NCBI GenBank assembly: GCA_021397835.1 | Contig: JAJFZO010000049.1 | Coordinates: forward strand, 8,871,001 to 8,935,000 | Source of the DNA: Moringa oleifera | Lineage: Eukaryota > Streptophyta > Magnoliopsida > Brassicales > Moringaceae | Direction: 5' to 3' | DNA: 64,000 bases | Part shown: positions 1-12,602 of the stretch, one piece after another | Layout: every line of letters begins with the position of its first letter | Numbering within the stretch: position 1 is the first letter of the stretch | The notes under the pieces: model-generated | Database searches by the model: none | The model's input: the letters and a program-made list of their open reading frames with translations, nothing else | What the model was told of the DNA's origin: nothing | Position numbers and translations under genes: made by a program

Positions 1-753
1 ACCTTACTCTACTTCAATCCCCATTGGCCCTCTTCTCTCTATACACTTTGGCTCTCCTCTGCCTAATCCTACTCAATATCATCAATTACTTTGACTTTCT
101 TCAATATTTTACCCTCACTTGCCCTGACATCTTATTCACTATGAACAAGCTAAATCAATTTTTATGCTCCCTTATTACCACTCATTGGTAAACATGCAAA
201 CACTTGCTCAGATACCTTCGAGGGACCACCAGTTTGGTCTTCTCTTTCAACCGAGTTCTACTTTTCAGCTCATTGCGTTCTCCGACGTCGACTGGGCTTG
301 TTGCCCTGACGATTGTTGATTGATCAGTGGACATTATGTCTATCTTGGTAACAACATAATTTCACGAAATTCAAAAAAACAACCAATGGTGACTAGATCT
401 AGCACATAATCCAAATACTGAGCCCTAGCTTATGCCGTTATAGAACTAGCTTGAATCAAATCTCTAATCCGTGAAACAAACCTCTTACTTGATCTTCAAA
501 CGACTCTTTGGTGTGATAATCAAAGGGTTGTTGCTCTCGCCGTCAACCTCGTGTACCATGCTTTAACTAAAAACATCAAGGTTGATGTTCCCTTTGTTAG
601 AGACCAAATAGCACGTGAAGCTCTCAAGGTTAATCACATCCCATCATTGATGTAAATCAACGATACCCTCACCAAGCCTCTGTCGCAAATCTTATTTCAT
701 CAATTTAGGCACAAACTTCAAGTCGAAAACTCTCCCTTTAGTTTGAAAGGGGA
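1..753 (+). pseudogene. Copia (Ty1) pol remnant: end of reverse transcriptase and RNase H
   Basis: Translation gives the end of a Ty1/copia polyprotein, broken by several stops. Recognisable pieces are a stretch like LxYFTLTCPDILFTMNKLNQF near 95-165 (end of reverse transcriptase), SDVDWACCPDD near 280-315, ALAYAV near 428-445, LWCDNQ.VVALAVN near 505-550, and DTLTKPL near 660-682. The order is that of the RT-RNase H end of plant copia elements. A purine-rich tract (AAAGGGGA, 746-753) lies directly before the LTR, as expected of a polypurine tract. The copy is inactive: stops interrupt RNase H at several codons. The 5' part and 5' LTR lie outside the window. The family assignment is firm; the lineage within copia is not resolved. 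Confidence 0.85.
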
Positions 754-1174
754 TGTTAAAACTATGAGCTAGGATCCCTATAGAATGGACTTAGGTTAAT
801 CACATGGACTTAACCTAGTTATTAAGACAACAGGCTCAAATTCACAAAATAAGCCCAAGGTTTTGCTACATCAAAACAACACAATACAATTGATACAAGC
901 CCAACAAAAAAAGATCTCACTTGATTATTTTAAGTACTATAAATACAAAGTCAAAGAAGTTTGTGTATAGTTTATTACATAGTTTAGGAAATTTGTAATT
1001 TTTTCCCTACTTATAAATGCATAGTATGAGGCCTTAGAAAAAGACTAAGTACCCACCATTTCCATTCAGAAATAGAAAACCTAGTAGCTTATATACTAAA
1101 ATATTCTCTCTCACACTCAGCTTTTCTTATTAAAAAGTGAATAAATTACTTTCTCTTAATTTATTCCTTTAACA
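754..1174 (+). mobile_element. 3' LTR of the copia element
   Basis: The LTR starts with TGTTA (754-758) right after the polypurine tract and ends with TAACA (1170-1174), the usual inverted termini. That gives 421 bp. It holds a TATA-like ACTATAAATA at 936-945, a plausible U3/R promoter. The 5' LTR is not in the window, so LTR divergence and the target duplication cannot be checked. Confidence 0.7.
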
Positions 1175-3741
1175 TTGAAAAAGTGTCATTGTTAAGTTGC
1201 TATAAACTAATCTAGTAGAACATTGTAAGAAGTATTATTTCATTAAAAAATTTTGTTAGAAAGAAATTGTATAAGCAACAAACTTGTAATATCTTTCATT
1301 TTTTATTTTAGGTGTTGCAACAAATATTGGTAGCTTTGTTGATTCACTCGAAAATTTAAACAAAGGAAACAACCCTAATTTCACGCATCTTAATTTGAAA
1401 ACTTACATAAGGTAATGAATCATTTACTAATTTTCAAAAGGTTTTATACAAGTCCATTTTTTCTCAGCATGCTTGTATTATTGAACTTTTATTTTATTGG
1501 CTTTTTCTTTACTTCTTCATAAAAAGTTATACTTTGGTATATATCATATCTTAATTTAAGAAAACAAATAACTAAATTTATTTATTTATTGATATTAAAT
1601 TATAATTTTTTGTTTTATTTTTAATTAAATAAATTAAAATTAAAATTATAAAAAAAAATATGAATCCTTTAAAATAACGTTAACTTGATTTTAATGATAA
1701 CTAACCCTTTGCCTCAGGCACTAATAGATTTATTGATGTTAACATGTATGATTATTTAACTATAATGTGGATTTATCATATGACTCACGCCATTGAGCAA
1801 CCAACATGATGAAAAACTTTGGACTAAAAAATGTAGATAAATTCATTATGAGTTCTCAAGGTTAATTTAAAATTTTCAATTTATGAAATTAACCATTTTT
1901 ACTATAAAAAAATGTAGATAAATTCATTATGAGTTCTCAAAGGTTAATTTAAAAATTTCAATTTATGAAATTGACCAAATAAAAAATTTAACACATCTTA
2001 ATCTCGCTTGAAAAATATTTTGTATGCATAGAAAATATGAAAACTCAGATTTAGTTTGAAAAAAAATAAAATTGATGTGTTCTAGATATGATACAATTAG
2101 TTGAGCATATAAATTAAGATTTAATTTGAGCATCAAAATTACAAAGAATAAGTTTGATTTGTTTTAGATTTAGTTTTCATATAAAAGAAAGATTCGTTTT
2201 TATCCTAATTTGAGAAATGTAAACTTCTTCATATAATAAAAAGATTCAAGTTTATCTTTTTTTTTTCCTTTTCAAATATTTTCTTTTAATAATGAATCAA
2301 AGATGACATGCTATTAAACTTATATTTGAAATTTAAATTTAAAAATATATTTTGAAACTTGAAATTGAACTTAGATGAAAAATTTTGAATCATTTTCTTT
2401 TAAAAAGTTTTAAAGCAAAGAATCATCATCTTAATGGTCATGACCTAAGTATTATCTCAAATTACTTTTAATGATTATAATCCTCTCATTTCAAAAAGCC
2501 TTGTATAATACAAGAATTTGGTGGGAAAAGATGTATGAGCCTAGGAAAAGAGTCAAAAGGGTTACATAAATTAAAAAATATATATATCACAAACTCCTTA
2601 AAAAAAAGGTTGGTCTAAGCAAAAGCTCTGGCACTGAAGATTTGATGTGATAATCAGAAAAACAAATAATCTCTCATACTTAGTATAATGTCTAATAAAA
2701 ATAAAAAAAAATAGAAAGAAAACATTAGAAAAAAAACAAAAGGATCAAAAGACGTATTATCATGAATATCTTATATAATAATTTAATAGGATATGACACC
2801 CAATGTTTTAAAAAATTCCACTTAAGAATCAAAAATTAAGAATTACTATCAAACTTAAATATTTCGTTCTAATTTTCCTCTAAAGTCCGAGACACTTTGG
2901 CATCCTCAACCTATGTCACCGCTCCTATCTGACCACTTTCGAGAGTATTAAGCAATCTAAGTCTTTGATACTTGGGTAGGAGTAATAGTATTGAGCCCTA
3001 ATAATTTTGCTTTGAATTGGATGTCAATCAATTTAAACCTAAAAGAAGAGTTGAAAATGTCAAATTTAAGAAAATGATACAAACATCTTAAAAATGGTTG
3101 ATCCAAACAAAAAAAAATTCAAATCTAACTATATATGGTTAAAAAGCACAATCCCTAACCTTAAGATAGTGGGGTGGACACACCTTTATGTTCGAAGAAA
3201 AAACAAATTGATAAGAAATAATAAATAAAAAATTTGAAGATACAATATTGTGAATATCATTTAAAAGGATACATAATGCCCAATCACTCATGAAACAAAG
3301 AAAAAACATTATATATTTTTTTCTACAATTCGATTAAGACATTTTTTTTTATAGTTCCATTAAGTAATAAAAAGAAAATCTGGTTGATTTGAAAACTGCA
3401 TTCCATAATATGCATATGATTGAGAATAACATTTATCATTCTAATTAATTAAATGTCAATGAGTTTTACATTGTGAGAATTGTTTTTATTCTAATTGTTT
3501 TTATAATAAAAATAATTATATAATGTTTAAATTTAATAATAATTAATTTAAAAAATTATTTAAATTTTTAATTTATACTTTATGTTATTAATCAAATTTG
3601 ATGTGTTTAAAATAAATTAAATTTTAAACTCTATTTGAAGCAAACCGAGTCTTCCGTTCATTCAATTTAAATGTTATTCATTGAAGATATAAAAAATATT
3701 GGGGTATTTGTTTTTGTAGTCGTCCGTACAAAGATATCTGC
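1175..3741. other. AT-rich intergenic stretch without a gene
   Basis: No ORF with family resemblance was seen on either strand. The stretch is AT-rich with many A and T runs. The only clear structure is an 81-bp-period tandem duplication near 1825-1974, listed separately. Confidence 0.6.
1825..1974. repeat. Tandem duplication, two copies, period about 81 bp
   Basis: The block containing ATGTAGATAAATTCATTATG occurs at 1831 and again at 1912. Similarity continues through AGTTCTCAAxGGTTAATTTAAAA to TTTATGAAATTxACC. A few substitutions and single-base indels separate the copies. Confidence 0.85.
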
Positions 3742-3815
3742 GTAAATAATCAAAATTAGTAATGTATTTGTTTTTAGCACATTTTAGACATTTAAGACAA
3801 AATTATCCTTTTTCC
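3742..3815 (+). repeat. Candidate left terminal inverted repeat of the Mutator-like element
   Basis: The outer 18 bases match the right end with two mismatches. Inner matches are TTTTTAGCAC and a segment ending in TATCCTT. The imperfect match fits an old element. Confidence 0.55.
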
Positions 3816-4189
3816 AACATGTGCAATTAGTTATTTGTCCAAACATAGAATTTGAGAAGTCAAACATATCAAATGTCTCTCTTTCCCTCTCTTATTACTC
3901 TGGCGCTAAACTTCATCACTTATTTTTGTCCCTCTACATTCGATGTTTGTTCATTTCTTCGCTTTTGTTATAAATCGACCTTTGAAGAATATCCGCAAGC
4001 TACTGAGTCAGAAAAAAATCAATAGCAGTATGTTTTTAAACAATATTTTCAACTCAAATTCTTCATTCCTTTCTGCTGAATATCGACTTAGTTTCGTCCC
4101 TCGTTTTTCATTCATTGTTTTTTTAATATTTTTGAGTTTAGTTTATGGGTATAATAGCTTGAACACACGTTTTGTTTAATATTTTTGGG

Positions 4190-4445
4190 CTTTGGTATTA
4201 GTTTTCCAATCTGCGATGTTTGGGTGATAAATCGCAGTGTAGTTTTGCATGAGTTTATCAGATTCGTACCATGTTAGGGCAAATCGTTCATAGTTTTGGG
4301 AATCGCACTAATTAATCGTACCTAGTTTCATAAATCGTACCTAATTTTTGGTAAATCGTACCTAGTTTTGGTAAATCGTACCTAGTTTTTGTAAATCGTA
4401 CCAATTTATCATATCAAGTTTTTTAAATCGTATCTTATTATTATT
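4190..4445 (+). repeat. Degenerate short tandem repeat, core AAATCGTACCTA, 5' of the Ulp1 gene
   Basis: At least five near copies of TAAATCGTACCTAGTTTTxG lie at 4310-4440, with looser ones from 4190. They are spaced about 20 bp apart. The same core recurs in an intron of the gene and on the other strand around the transposase gene. Confidence 0.8.
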
Positions 4446-4483
4446 TACTCTAATTTTGACGTTTTTTTTTTGTCCAACTATAA

Positions 4484-7400
4484 ATGGTAACCAGCTCTAC
4501 TTCTCAGAAGCCATATGCGATCCCCAGAGAGTCCTGGAAGACTGAAAAGATACTAAAACACTGCGACAATGATGTCATCCTTACCTTGAAGGAAATTTTG
4601 GATGACTCTCAGAAGGAGAAGTTTGAAGGGACCTGCTTAGGGCATTTTCTACATTTGCACAAAGATTTCAACTCCTCTGGGATTATTGTCCATAATCTTC
4701 TGCTGCGAGAGATTCAACAAAACCGCGAGGACGAAATGTGGTTTAGGCTTCGGCAGAATGAAGTTCGTTTTAGCAAAGTCGAATTCTGCCTAATCACTGG
4801 CTTAAAGTTTGGCGAGCTACCGAACACAAACAAAATTACAGAAAATCCATCCGGTATTCTCGCTAAATACTTCGGGGGAGGGGTAACGTCAGCGGTAGCA
4901 GCATCAAGACAAGGTTGCTTGAAGGAGAGTTTGAAGATGAAGATGACAAGCTGAAGTTGGGCTTACTCTATTTGCTAAATGGTTTCATCAAAGGTCATGA
5001 CAAGCGCCAGTATGTACCCACGTGGCAGTTCTATTTAGTAGATAATATTGAAGCCTTCAACTACTTTCCATGGGGCATATGGGTGTACTGCAACTCCTTG
5101 TAACATTTCAAGAAGGCAGTTGCGAATCGAGCCATGGACGTTAAAAGGGTGAACTACAATGCCTATGGCTTCATATGAGCACTGCAAGTAAGGATCATAC
5201 CTTTTTATTTTTTTTTTCATTTATTTAATTGAATACATGTTTTATCTTCATGAAGCCTAACTTGATTTTCTCTTCTTTTTCCATAGATTTTTGCCTTTGA
5301 AGTGATTCCTGCTACCAACATACACGATAGTAGGTTGACAGGCTCGAACCTGCCATTGCCTAGAATTTATCGATGGAGGTTCCATCGGAAGCCACATACA
5401 ACAGATTGCAAGAAGATTTTCACTAACACTGTAAGTAACATCGTATCTTCATTTTCATTTCGTACCTACCTTTCTGATTTCGTGTCTTCATTTTACAATT
5501 TCGTACCTACATTCCAAATTTCGTGCCTTTATTTTGTAATTTCGTACCTTCATTCTCAATTTTTTGTCTTCTTTTTTCAATTTTGTACCTTAATTCTCAA
5601 TTTTGTATCTACATGCATTCTCAATTTGTATCTTTAATTTTTAATTTCGTGCCTATATTCTCAATTTTGTATCTTTATTTTTCAATTTCGTACCTTAATT
5701 CTCAATTTTGTACCTACATGCATTCTTAGTTTCATGTCTTCAATTTTTAATTTCGTGCCTATATTCTCAATTTTGTGTCTTCATTTTTCAATTTCGTACC
5801 TTTATGCTCAATTTCGTGCCTTTATTTTTCAATTTCGTACATTTATTTTATAATTTCGTACCTTCATTCTTCATTTCGTATCTTCCATTTTTAATTTAGA
5901 AGCTTCATTTCGTATTTTCAGATAGAGGCTAAGCTAAAGTTGGAGCCAACAATTGCTGAGAGCCATGCCCCTTATTATGTTGGCGTTGAAGACTCGATCA
6001 TATCGTTGCAGTCACATGTTCAAGCCAATGTGCCGGCTACACGATCGAGTGGGGATGAAAACACTGTGAAGGGTCTCATCTAGGACAAGTCCACGAAATT
6101 GCCTTTTTTTTTGCCAAAGCAATACAAGGTATGTATTCTTCATAATAGATATGAGTTTTGTTATTGTGTTTTATAATTAACAACTTATGTTACTTGCAGC
6201 GACGAGTTGGCTTTCTTTCTGTCGAGCGACCGAGGGATTATGTATCTGATAAAGTCATCAGTGACAGAAGAGAGCCGAGGCCACAGAGGATGGCCCCTGA
6301 GGTGCGGAAGTACAACGTTGAGGGTGAAGCACCTAGCGCAGAGAGAACTGCAGAGAATTCAGAAGTTTGTCGTCGCCTCACTACTATGGAGGTGAAATTA
6401 GATCTCCTTGAGGCGAAGCTAAACCAAATGGAATCGCAAAATAAAAGACGCTATGAGGAGCAAATGGCATTCTTAAAATCCATCCATCTCTCCCTGCAAG
6501 GATATGGATTTGGTGCTCGAGACCCTTCCCGCCCTATGTCAGAATAGTTCCTAATGATGTAAGTAATGTCGTATGTAACAATTACTTTAGTTTTTTGTTT
6601 TTAATATTGTACAACTTATGACATGAAGATGAAATCTTTAATTGTTTTCTCTTTTTTTCAAGGTGTCAATGCAGGCTTTGCATCACATCATCCCATCATT
6701 GAGGAAGCTGGGTAACTCCGTAGAGGAGATCTTGGCTCCTGCAGTGCACTTCCATGAAAAAGAAGTCACTGCAGGGCCAATTGCAGAGGAAGTGGCCACT
6801 GCAGGGCCAATGGATGAGGAAGTGGCCCCTGCAGTAGCTCCACACAATGAAGAAGTAGGAGGCTTGGCTATTACCCCTGTTGAGGAAACTGACAGTGTGC
6901 TGCCAGTTGTTAGGACTCGTAAAAGGTCAAGACAATTGTGCAGCCCATATATCAACCTTAACACTGGGAAAAAAAGAGTCAAGTACTCTCACATGGTGAG
7001 TACAAAGGCCAAATTCACAGACAAGATCCTCACTGCATTCAATGAGTTCATGAGTGGCCAATCATAGTAAGTCATTTATAATTATATTTTATGTTTCATT
7101 AGCTAGATTGAATTTTCATTTTTTAACTTTTACTTACACATTATTTTCATTTTCTTTAGTCGCAATGTAGGTATCGGTCATTCGGTCAGTACATAATGGT
7201 TTAAAGCCTTCAAAGACAATGATGAATGGGTCGATGACTCTGTAAGTTAGTCATTTTACAAACTGTTATTCTTTACATTCTTACCATACTCGAATTAGCA
7301 TTCGTGTCTTCACTTCGTATATTGATTTAACATTACATTATTATTTTTGTTTTGTCAACCAGCATATTAAAGCATATTTGAGTCTCCTTCAAAAAAGGCA

Positions 7401-8292
7401 GAGGGAGTTTCCTCAACAATATGCACAAGATGTTTGCATCTGCGATCTTTGGCTCTACGTAAGTTTTTGGGACTTTAATTGTTTACATGCTTTATATTCA
7501 ATTTGTTTATTGACTTTATTTTGCTCAAATTTATAGACAGCAATATTTTACATTTACAATAAATATCAAGCGAATCTAGACGCTAATTGTCCTCCTCCAC
7601 ACTCCAATTTTGAGGCACATAAGTGGGAACCAGATTTCCTAGATCGTGTGAGAGGCAAATTTTGTCATGATTTTCCAGCTTGGCACACTGTGAATAAAGT
7701 ATGTATATCTTCATTGGTTGGTTATAACTATTTTCTTGTAATATTATGAGAACTCTTAATTGACATTTAAATAATATTTTTCAATGTAGTTGATGGTTCC
7801 ATGCCACGTTGGGGGATCTCACTGGCTGCTAGTGGTTGTGGATTTAAAGACATTTTCTTTATGAATTTTTGACTCTTTCCGACAAGAGATCCCCAATGAG
7901 GTGCGTATTCGGCAACAAAACCCCCTCAGATATATGCTACCTAGTTACATGGCTAGCGGGGGATATTTCATAAGGAAATCAGACGTTAATAAGCCAAATA
8001 TTCCACTATCATGCACACTAGAGCCAAAGAACAAGGTCCCCCAGCAGAAAAAAAGGTAAGAGTCTTTTTTGTTAATTATTATCCTTATTTAGAAGTTTTC
8101 TGTTCAATGTCAATTTCTTTTAACTGTGTTGTTATTTTTTTCAATGGCAATTGCGGGCCTCACATGCTATATATAGTAGAGTATTTACTAGCTGGAAAGA
8201 CACTCAAATACAATGACAAAGACATGCCAAAGATACGGAAGTATATGACCATACATGTATTTGCTAACTCAATTATAGATGATAAGGGTTAA
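4484..8292 (+). pseudogene. DUF1985 / Ulp1-type cysteine protease gene of the Mutator-like element, broken
   Basis: Exons inferred from GT/AG sites: about 4484-5187, 5287-5430, 5922-6128, 6200-6558, about 6663-7069, about 7160-7241, about 7363-7459, about 7537-7698, about 7790-8056 and about 8148-8292. Exon 1 encodes the N-terminal DUF1985 region (FSKVEFCLITGLKFGELP, then DDKLKLGLLYLLNGFIKG). The middle is low complexity, with EEV.TAGP repeats and a coiled-coil-like segment (MEVKLDLLEAKLNQME). The end encodes a C48 protease core: His in GGSHWLLVVVDL, Asp in FDSF, Cys in GNCGPH. Such proteases act on SUMO-like proteins; their role in the transposon is not established. Damage: a frameshift near 4880 and in-frame stops in the exon 1 end (two), exon 3, exon 4, exon 6 and before FDSF (TGA, probably from Trp). 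The acceptor before GNCG has no clear AG. The copy is a pseudogene, but the fold signature is easily read. Confidence 0.8.
5436..5905 (+). repeat. Degenerate short tandem repeat, core TTTCGTACCT, filling an intron
   Basis: The intron between exons 2 and 3 of the Ulp1-type gene consists almost wholly of units like ATTTCGTACCTTCATTCTCA, about 15-20 bp each, over some 460 bp. Variants include TTTCGTGCCT and TTTTGTATCT. Several unrelated-looking ORFs here are by-products of this repeat. Confidence 0.85.
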
Positions 8293-8514
8293 GACAATTT
8301 CATTCTTTTTACATTACATTGTATTCATTTGTATATACATTCAAAAATTGTTTATAATATTTTTTTTGCAAATAAAAGAATCATTTACAGTACATTGTGA
8401 AATCATCTTGTGTCTTTCCTCATCTACCATTAATTTTCAGTATATTGTTAGTGTTCATTGAAGACTATTGAATGTGCAATTTATTTAACAATGAAGATAC
8501 AATTTTACTAATGA

Positions 8515-9070
8515 ATGTGCGATTTATTTACTATTAAAAGGTACGATTTATTTACTATTAAAGGTATGATTTTTCTAAAAAGGTACGAATTAATGGTACG
8601 ATATAATATATAAAGTACGATTTACAACTAAAGGTGCGAAATGATTGTGCGATTCAATATTTAAGGTACGATTTTATGAATAAAGGTGCGAAATGATTAT
8701 GGATTCAATATTTAAGATATAATTTTTAGTGTTGCATTTGTGAAAAATAATGGTACGAATTAAAGGTACGATTTATTATTTAAGATACGAATACAATGTA
8801 CGATTTTACTAATAAATGTGCAAATTAATGGGGTGATATATTATGTAAGGTACGATTTTATGAATAAAGGTGCGAAATAATGGTGCGATTCAATATTTAA
8901 GTTACGATTTTAATGTTACAAGTGTGAAAATAATCGTACGAATTGAAGATACGATTTGTTATTTAAGATACAATTACAATGTACGATTTTACTAATAAAG
9001 GTGCGAATTAAAGGTACGAAGTCATAGTCAGTAGGTATGATTTAGTATTGAAGTTGGGAATTAAAGGTGC
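8515..9070 (-). repeat. Degenerate short tandem repeat, core AAATCGTACCTTT on the minus strand
   Basis: On + it reads GGTACGATTT and GGTGCGAAAT over and over between the convergent ends of the Ulp1-type gene and the transposase gene. The unit is the reverse complement of that at 4190-4445 and 5436-5905. It has no coding content. Confidence 0.85.
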
Positions 9071-9246
9071 AAAATCATTGTCCAATCAATTGCATTGCCA
9101 ATATTGCCACCATTACATGAATTGACCTGTACAAAACAGTCAATACCGTATAAAAATTTAAAAATCTCAAAATAGTATACCAATCAGTAATAAAAAATAA
9201 GTTTGCAAATAATAATAATATAATCAAAACATTAGGATTAGGATTA

Positions 9247-11950
9247 TCATAAACCATTTGTGTTATTATCTAGTAAAGTTAAATTGAAAGGCAATTTACA
9301 AGTTTGTGAATTATGCCCAACTCTACCACAATTACGACATTTACGACGCAACTGATCAGGCACCTTAGACGATCGAGAGTGACTCACTCCATCATAATAT
9401 TGTGGATTCGAGCACATCAATCGATTATGTCCATATTGCATGCATCTAGAGCACTTCTTTTAGACCGTCCTCTCCCTACTAGAGGGTATTCTCCGTTTTT
9501 TAGGACGCTCTGCTGACTTACCATTATTTGGTGGTAATACCATAGCTCTTCTAACTTCCTCAGGTACATCCCAATTAGACTTGTCACCAATTGGATATAT
9601 CGGTTCAGAGTATGCTGCTACTAGTTGATCCTGTTTATAATAGTTAGAGCAAAGAGTTATGAAGTTAATATTACGTTCCCTGTAAAAAAATCTAATTTGT
9701 GAAGTTAATACAAGCAATAACAATGAATAATTAAAAAATATTACCAACAGAACCATCAATGTCACCTGGAAGCTGCTAGTACATGTGCACATAGCAAAAG
9801 ATCAGTCTAAAACTCTCTACAAGTGCAAGTACGTTCAATAAGATTCACAATTGCCTCTTTACCCTTCTGCCTAACTAAAAATACATTCCAATCAACATTG
9901 GAAACTGTCATTTGTAATGAAACTTTTTGTCTCTCAGTTATCAATGAGTGAGTCCATTCTGTTAGTTGTGACCTCCAAACCTTAGCTTTCTTAAGTCGAT
10001 TATAGAACCAACGTTGCATCATGTCTCGAATGAATTCCAATAGTGCTGTCACAGGTAACTCTCGAGCAAATCGCAGACACGAATTCAAGCTCTCAGCTAT
10101 GTTAGTGGTCATGAGTTGATATCGTCTCCGGGGGCAATACACACGTGACCATTTTCTCGGATCTTCCTTCATGATATATTCGAATGCTTTAGGGTGATTA
10201 GCCTGCAACTCAGTCATCAATTTATTAAATTCAGATTCTTGATATACCCTTGCTGCATTATAAAATATTTTAGATATATCTTCCCTCTTGAATTTATTCT
10301 TTATATTTTGGGCCATATGCCACGAACATAAACCATGATAAGAATTGGGGAAGACCTTTGCGATGGCATTTGCAATACTAACATGACGATCTGATATAAT
10401 AACCAAGTCTTCAACCGAACCTATAGCTTCTTTCAGTTGCCGCAAGAACCACTCCCATGCATTATAGTTATCGGAGTCACCATAACCGAATGCTAGTGGA
10501 TATATCTGTTCATTCCCATCTTTGCACGCCGTTACAAACATTACACCGTGAAACCTTCCTTTTAAGTAAGTGGCATTGATAGCAATGACCGGTATGATTA
10601 CTAAATGGAACCCCCTCAACGATTGTCCAAGAGCCACAAATAAATACTTAAATCGATTGGTTCCATCTTCAACGCATATCTGAGCCTTAGTTCTTGGATT
10701 AATTGTTTGCAACATGTGGCAGTATGACGGCAATTGTTGATATGACTCAATTGGGTCACCATATGTAAGAGACAATGCATACTCTTTAGCCTTCCAAGCT
10801 TTACTGTATAAAATTTGTATGCCATAGAGTTCTTTCATATCACCCATGATATCTTTCGGCTTAATGATTCTAGCATTAGTAGACAACCTTTGAGCCACAA
10901 TTTCTCCAATAATGGCAGAACTTGCTTGTCGATGTCGTCGATGCAACTCTTCAACTGTGCAAGTGTGTGTCAAATCACACCTTCTAATTTGGAAGAATTG
11001 CCTTTGTACAACTCTCACAGCACGAATCTTCCATGCACAATTTCTCAAGTAATCTCAAATAATGATTTGTTAGACCTAGTGACTATAAATTCAAAGTTCT
11101 CAGTTAAAGCATGCACACCCAAAAATTGCTTCAGCTCTTTTTTGTTTGGAAAAAACTGACCTCTAGTAAGGGTGTCAATTGGAATCACTGATTCTATAGT
11201 AGAAGTTGATGCAAGACCGTGTAATTCAGCATCCAACACACCATACCGTCTGACAACACCATCACTTGAATTATTATGTACTTCCGGGCATGTAACTGGG
11301 ACATAAGGTGGGACAGGACGTAGATTCTCATTCAATTCTTCATTGTCGGGTTCTGCTTCTAGAATGGGTTCACATTGATCTTCACTGGTGGGTTGAGTAG
11401 GATGAGTTTTCATGATTGGGTATTTACACCTAATATCATAGTCCATCCGCTCATCCAAGTTGATCTCACCGGTATGGATCTCATTAGTATGTTGAGTGTC
11501 AACGAGAGTCTCACTATGGATGAATGGTTCAATGCCATATACATCTAATTCAATAGTTGGATTACTCCCAAAACAACTTATGTTAATAGGATTGACTCGT
11601 CTTAAAATTTCACCTTTACATAAACTTTGTCTATTCTTAACAAAATTTCTCTCCACTAGATCAACAATCACACGAGGAACTATGCTGTCATCGTACAACA
11701 TAAACTCAACATCGTCATCATTCACTAACTCAATTTTGCTAGCAGTTTTTTCAGATCTCACTATAGTATGCAGTACAACATCAGTCATAGTGAAATCAGC
11801 CTCCACACAAGATTTAACCAAATCCAGCAACTGCACATATGTCAAACCCCTCCGAACAATATATCCCTTAGTTTTGATATATCTGCCAACATACTCAAAA
11901 TTACCACTGGACTCAGACCACTCACCATTCCAAGTTACAATTATCCGCAT
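9247..11950 (-). pseudogene. mudrA-type transposase of the Mutator-like element, broken
   Basis: Starting at 11950, the first 301 codons give an N-terminal domain as in other large plant MULE transposases, then an acidic linker. A frameshift near 11045-11060 (between LFEI and NCAWKIRAVRV) switches frame; 11048-9807 then gives the core. It contains PVIAINATYLKG, a second motif VIISDRH, the C/H motif GLCSWHMAQN, TTNIAESLN, and the start of a SWIM finger (CTCREF). The finger is cut by TAG at 9807-9809 but continues as CAHVLAASR. After an intron (about 9776-9680), the tail has two knuckles, CX2CX4HX4C (CSRCMQYGHNRLMC and CRNCGRVGHNSQTC), with TAA at 9460-9462 before them. The first catalytic Asp of this family (D in DATYLKG) is Asn here (AAT, 10575-10577). 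Two stops, one frameshift and this substitution make it inactive. Function when intact: cut and join at the element's ends. Confidence 0.88.
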
Positions 11951-11999
11951 TCTGTAATGTCAAAAAAAAATTTTAAATTACAACTGAAAATAATTACTT

Positions 12000-12215
12000 A
12001 TAATATAAAATAAGACACGATTTCATAAACTTGTTACGATTTCATGAGAGAAGTTACGAATTATCATAATCATGTTACGATTTACTAAGATACGATTTTC
12101 AAACATTTATATTTTTTCATATTCTATATATAACGGAGAACACTTATATTTAAACTACGTTGTTGTTCAAATGCATAATTATGTTACGATTTATCAATTA
12201 AGATATGATTTTTAA
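12000..12215 (-). repeat. Degenerate short repeat, core AAATCGTAAC on the minus strand, 5' of the transposase
   Basis: On + the units read GTTACGATTTC and AGATACGATTTT, loosely spaced, upstream of the transposase start at 11950. This is the weakest of the four fields. The orientation matches the transposase strand. A short TA run lies at 12216-12235. Confidence 0.65.
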
Positions 12216-12602
12216 ATATATATATATATATATACATTCATATATATATGGAAGGACACAAATTATATTCAAGCTACATTATTGTTCAAAGGTATACCCG
12301 TCACCCTTTTCACCTTCGAGCACGTTCTGATTTTGAAGACAAATATGTTGTGAAAAAACACGAGATTGAGAAATATCCACTCAAAAATATGAGCTTTCTT
12401 CTCTGCAGGACAAATAGTTAAAAATGTTAGTGACTACCTTCGCTTCCTTCTTTGGATCTTGGATATAAAGGAGGGAAGAAAAAACCAAAAGAGAGAGTAA
12501 AGAAAAACCCAAATACAAGAGAAAGAGGTCGAAGAGAGAGAGACCTCAAAAGAAGAAAGTATTCAGACAAATCTCCTCAATTTTTAAATTATTTTAATTT
12601 TA

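Noticed and set aside
2920..2995. 5S rRNA-like wording (CTTGGGTAGGAGTAATAGTATT) as in Cassandra-type elements
   Set aside because: Only about 20 bases resemble the 5S internal region; box spacing is wrong and the rest does not match.
5302..5899. Phe/Tyr/Ser-rich ORFs on the plus strand
   Set aside because: Translation of the TTTCGTACCT repeat in an intron.
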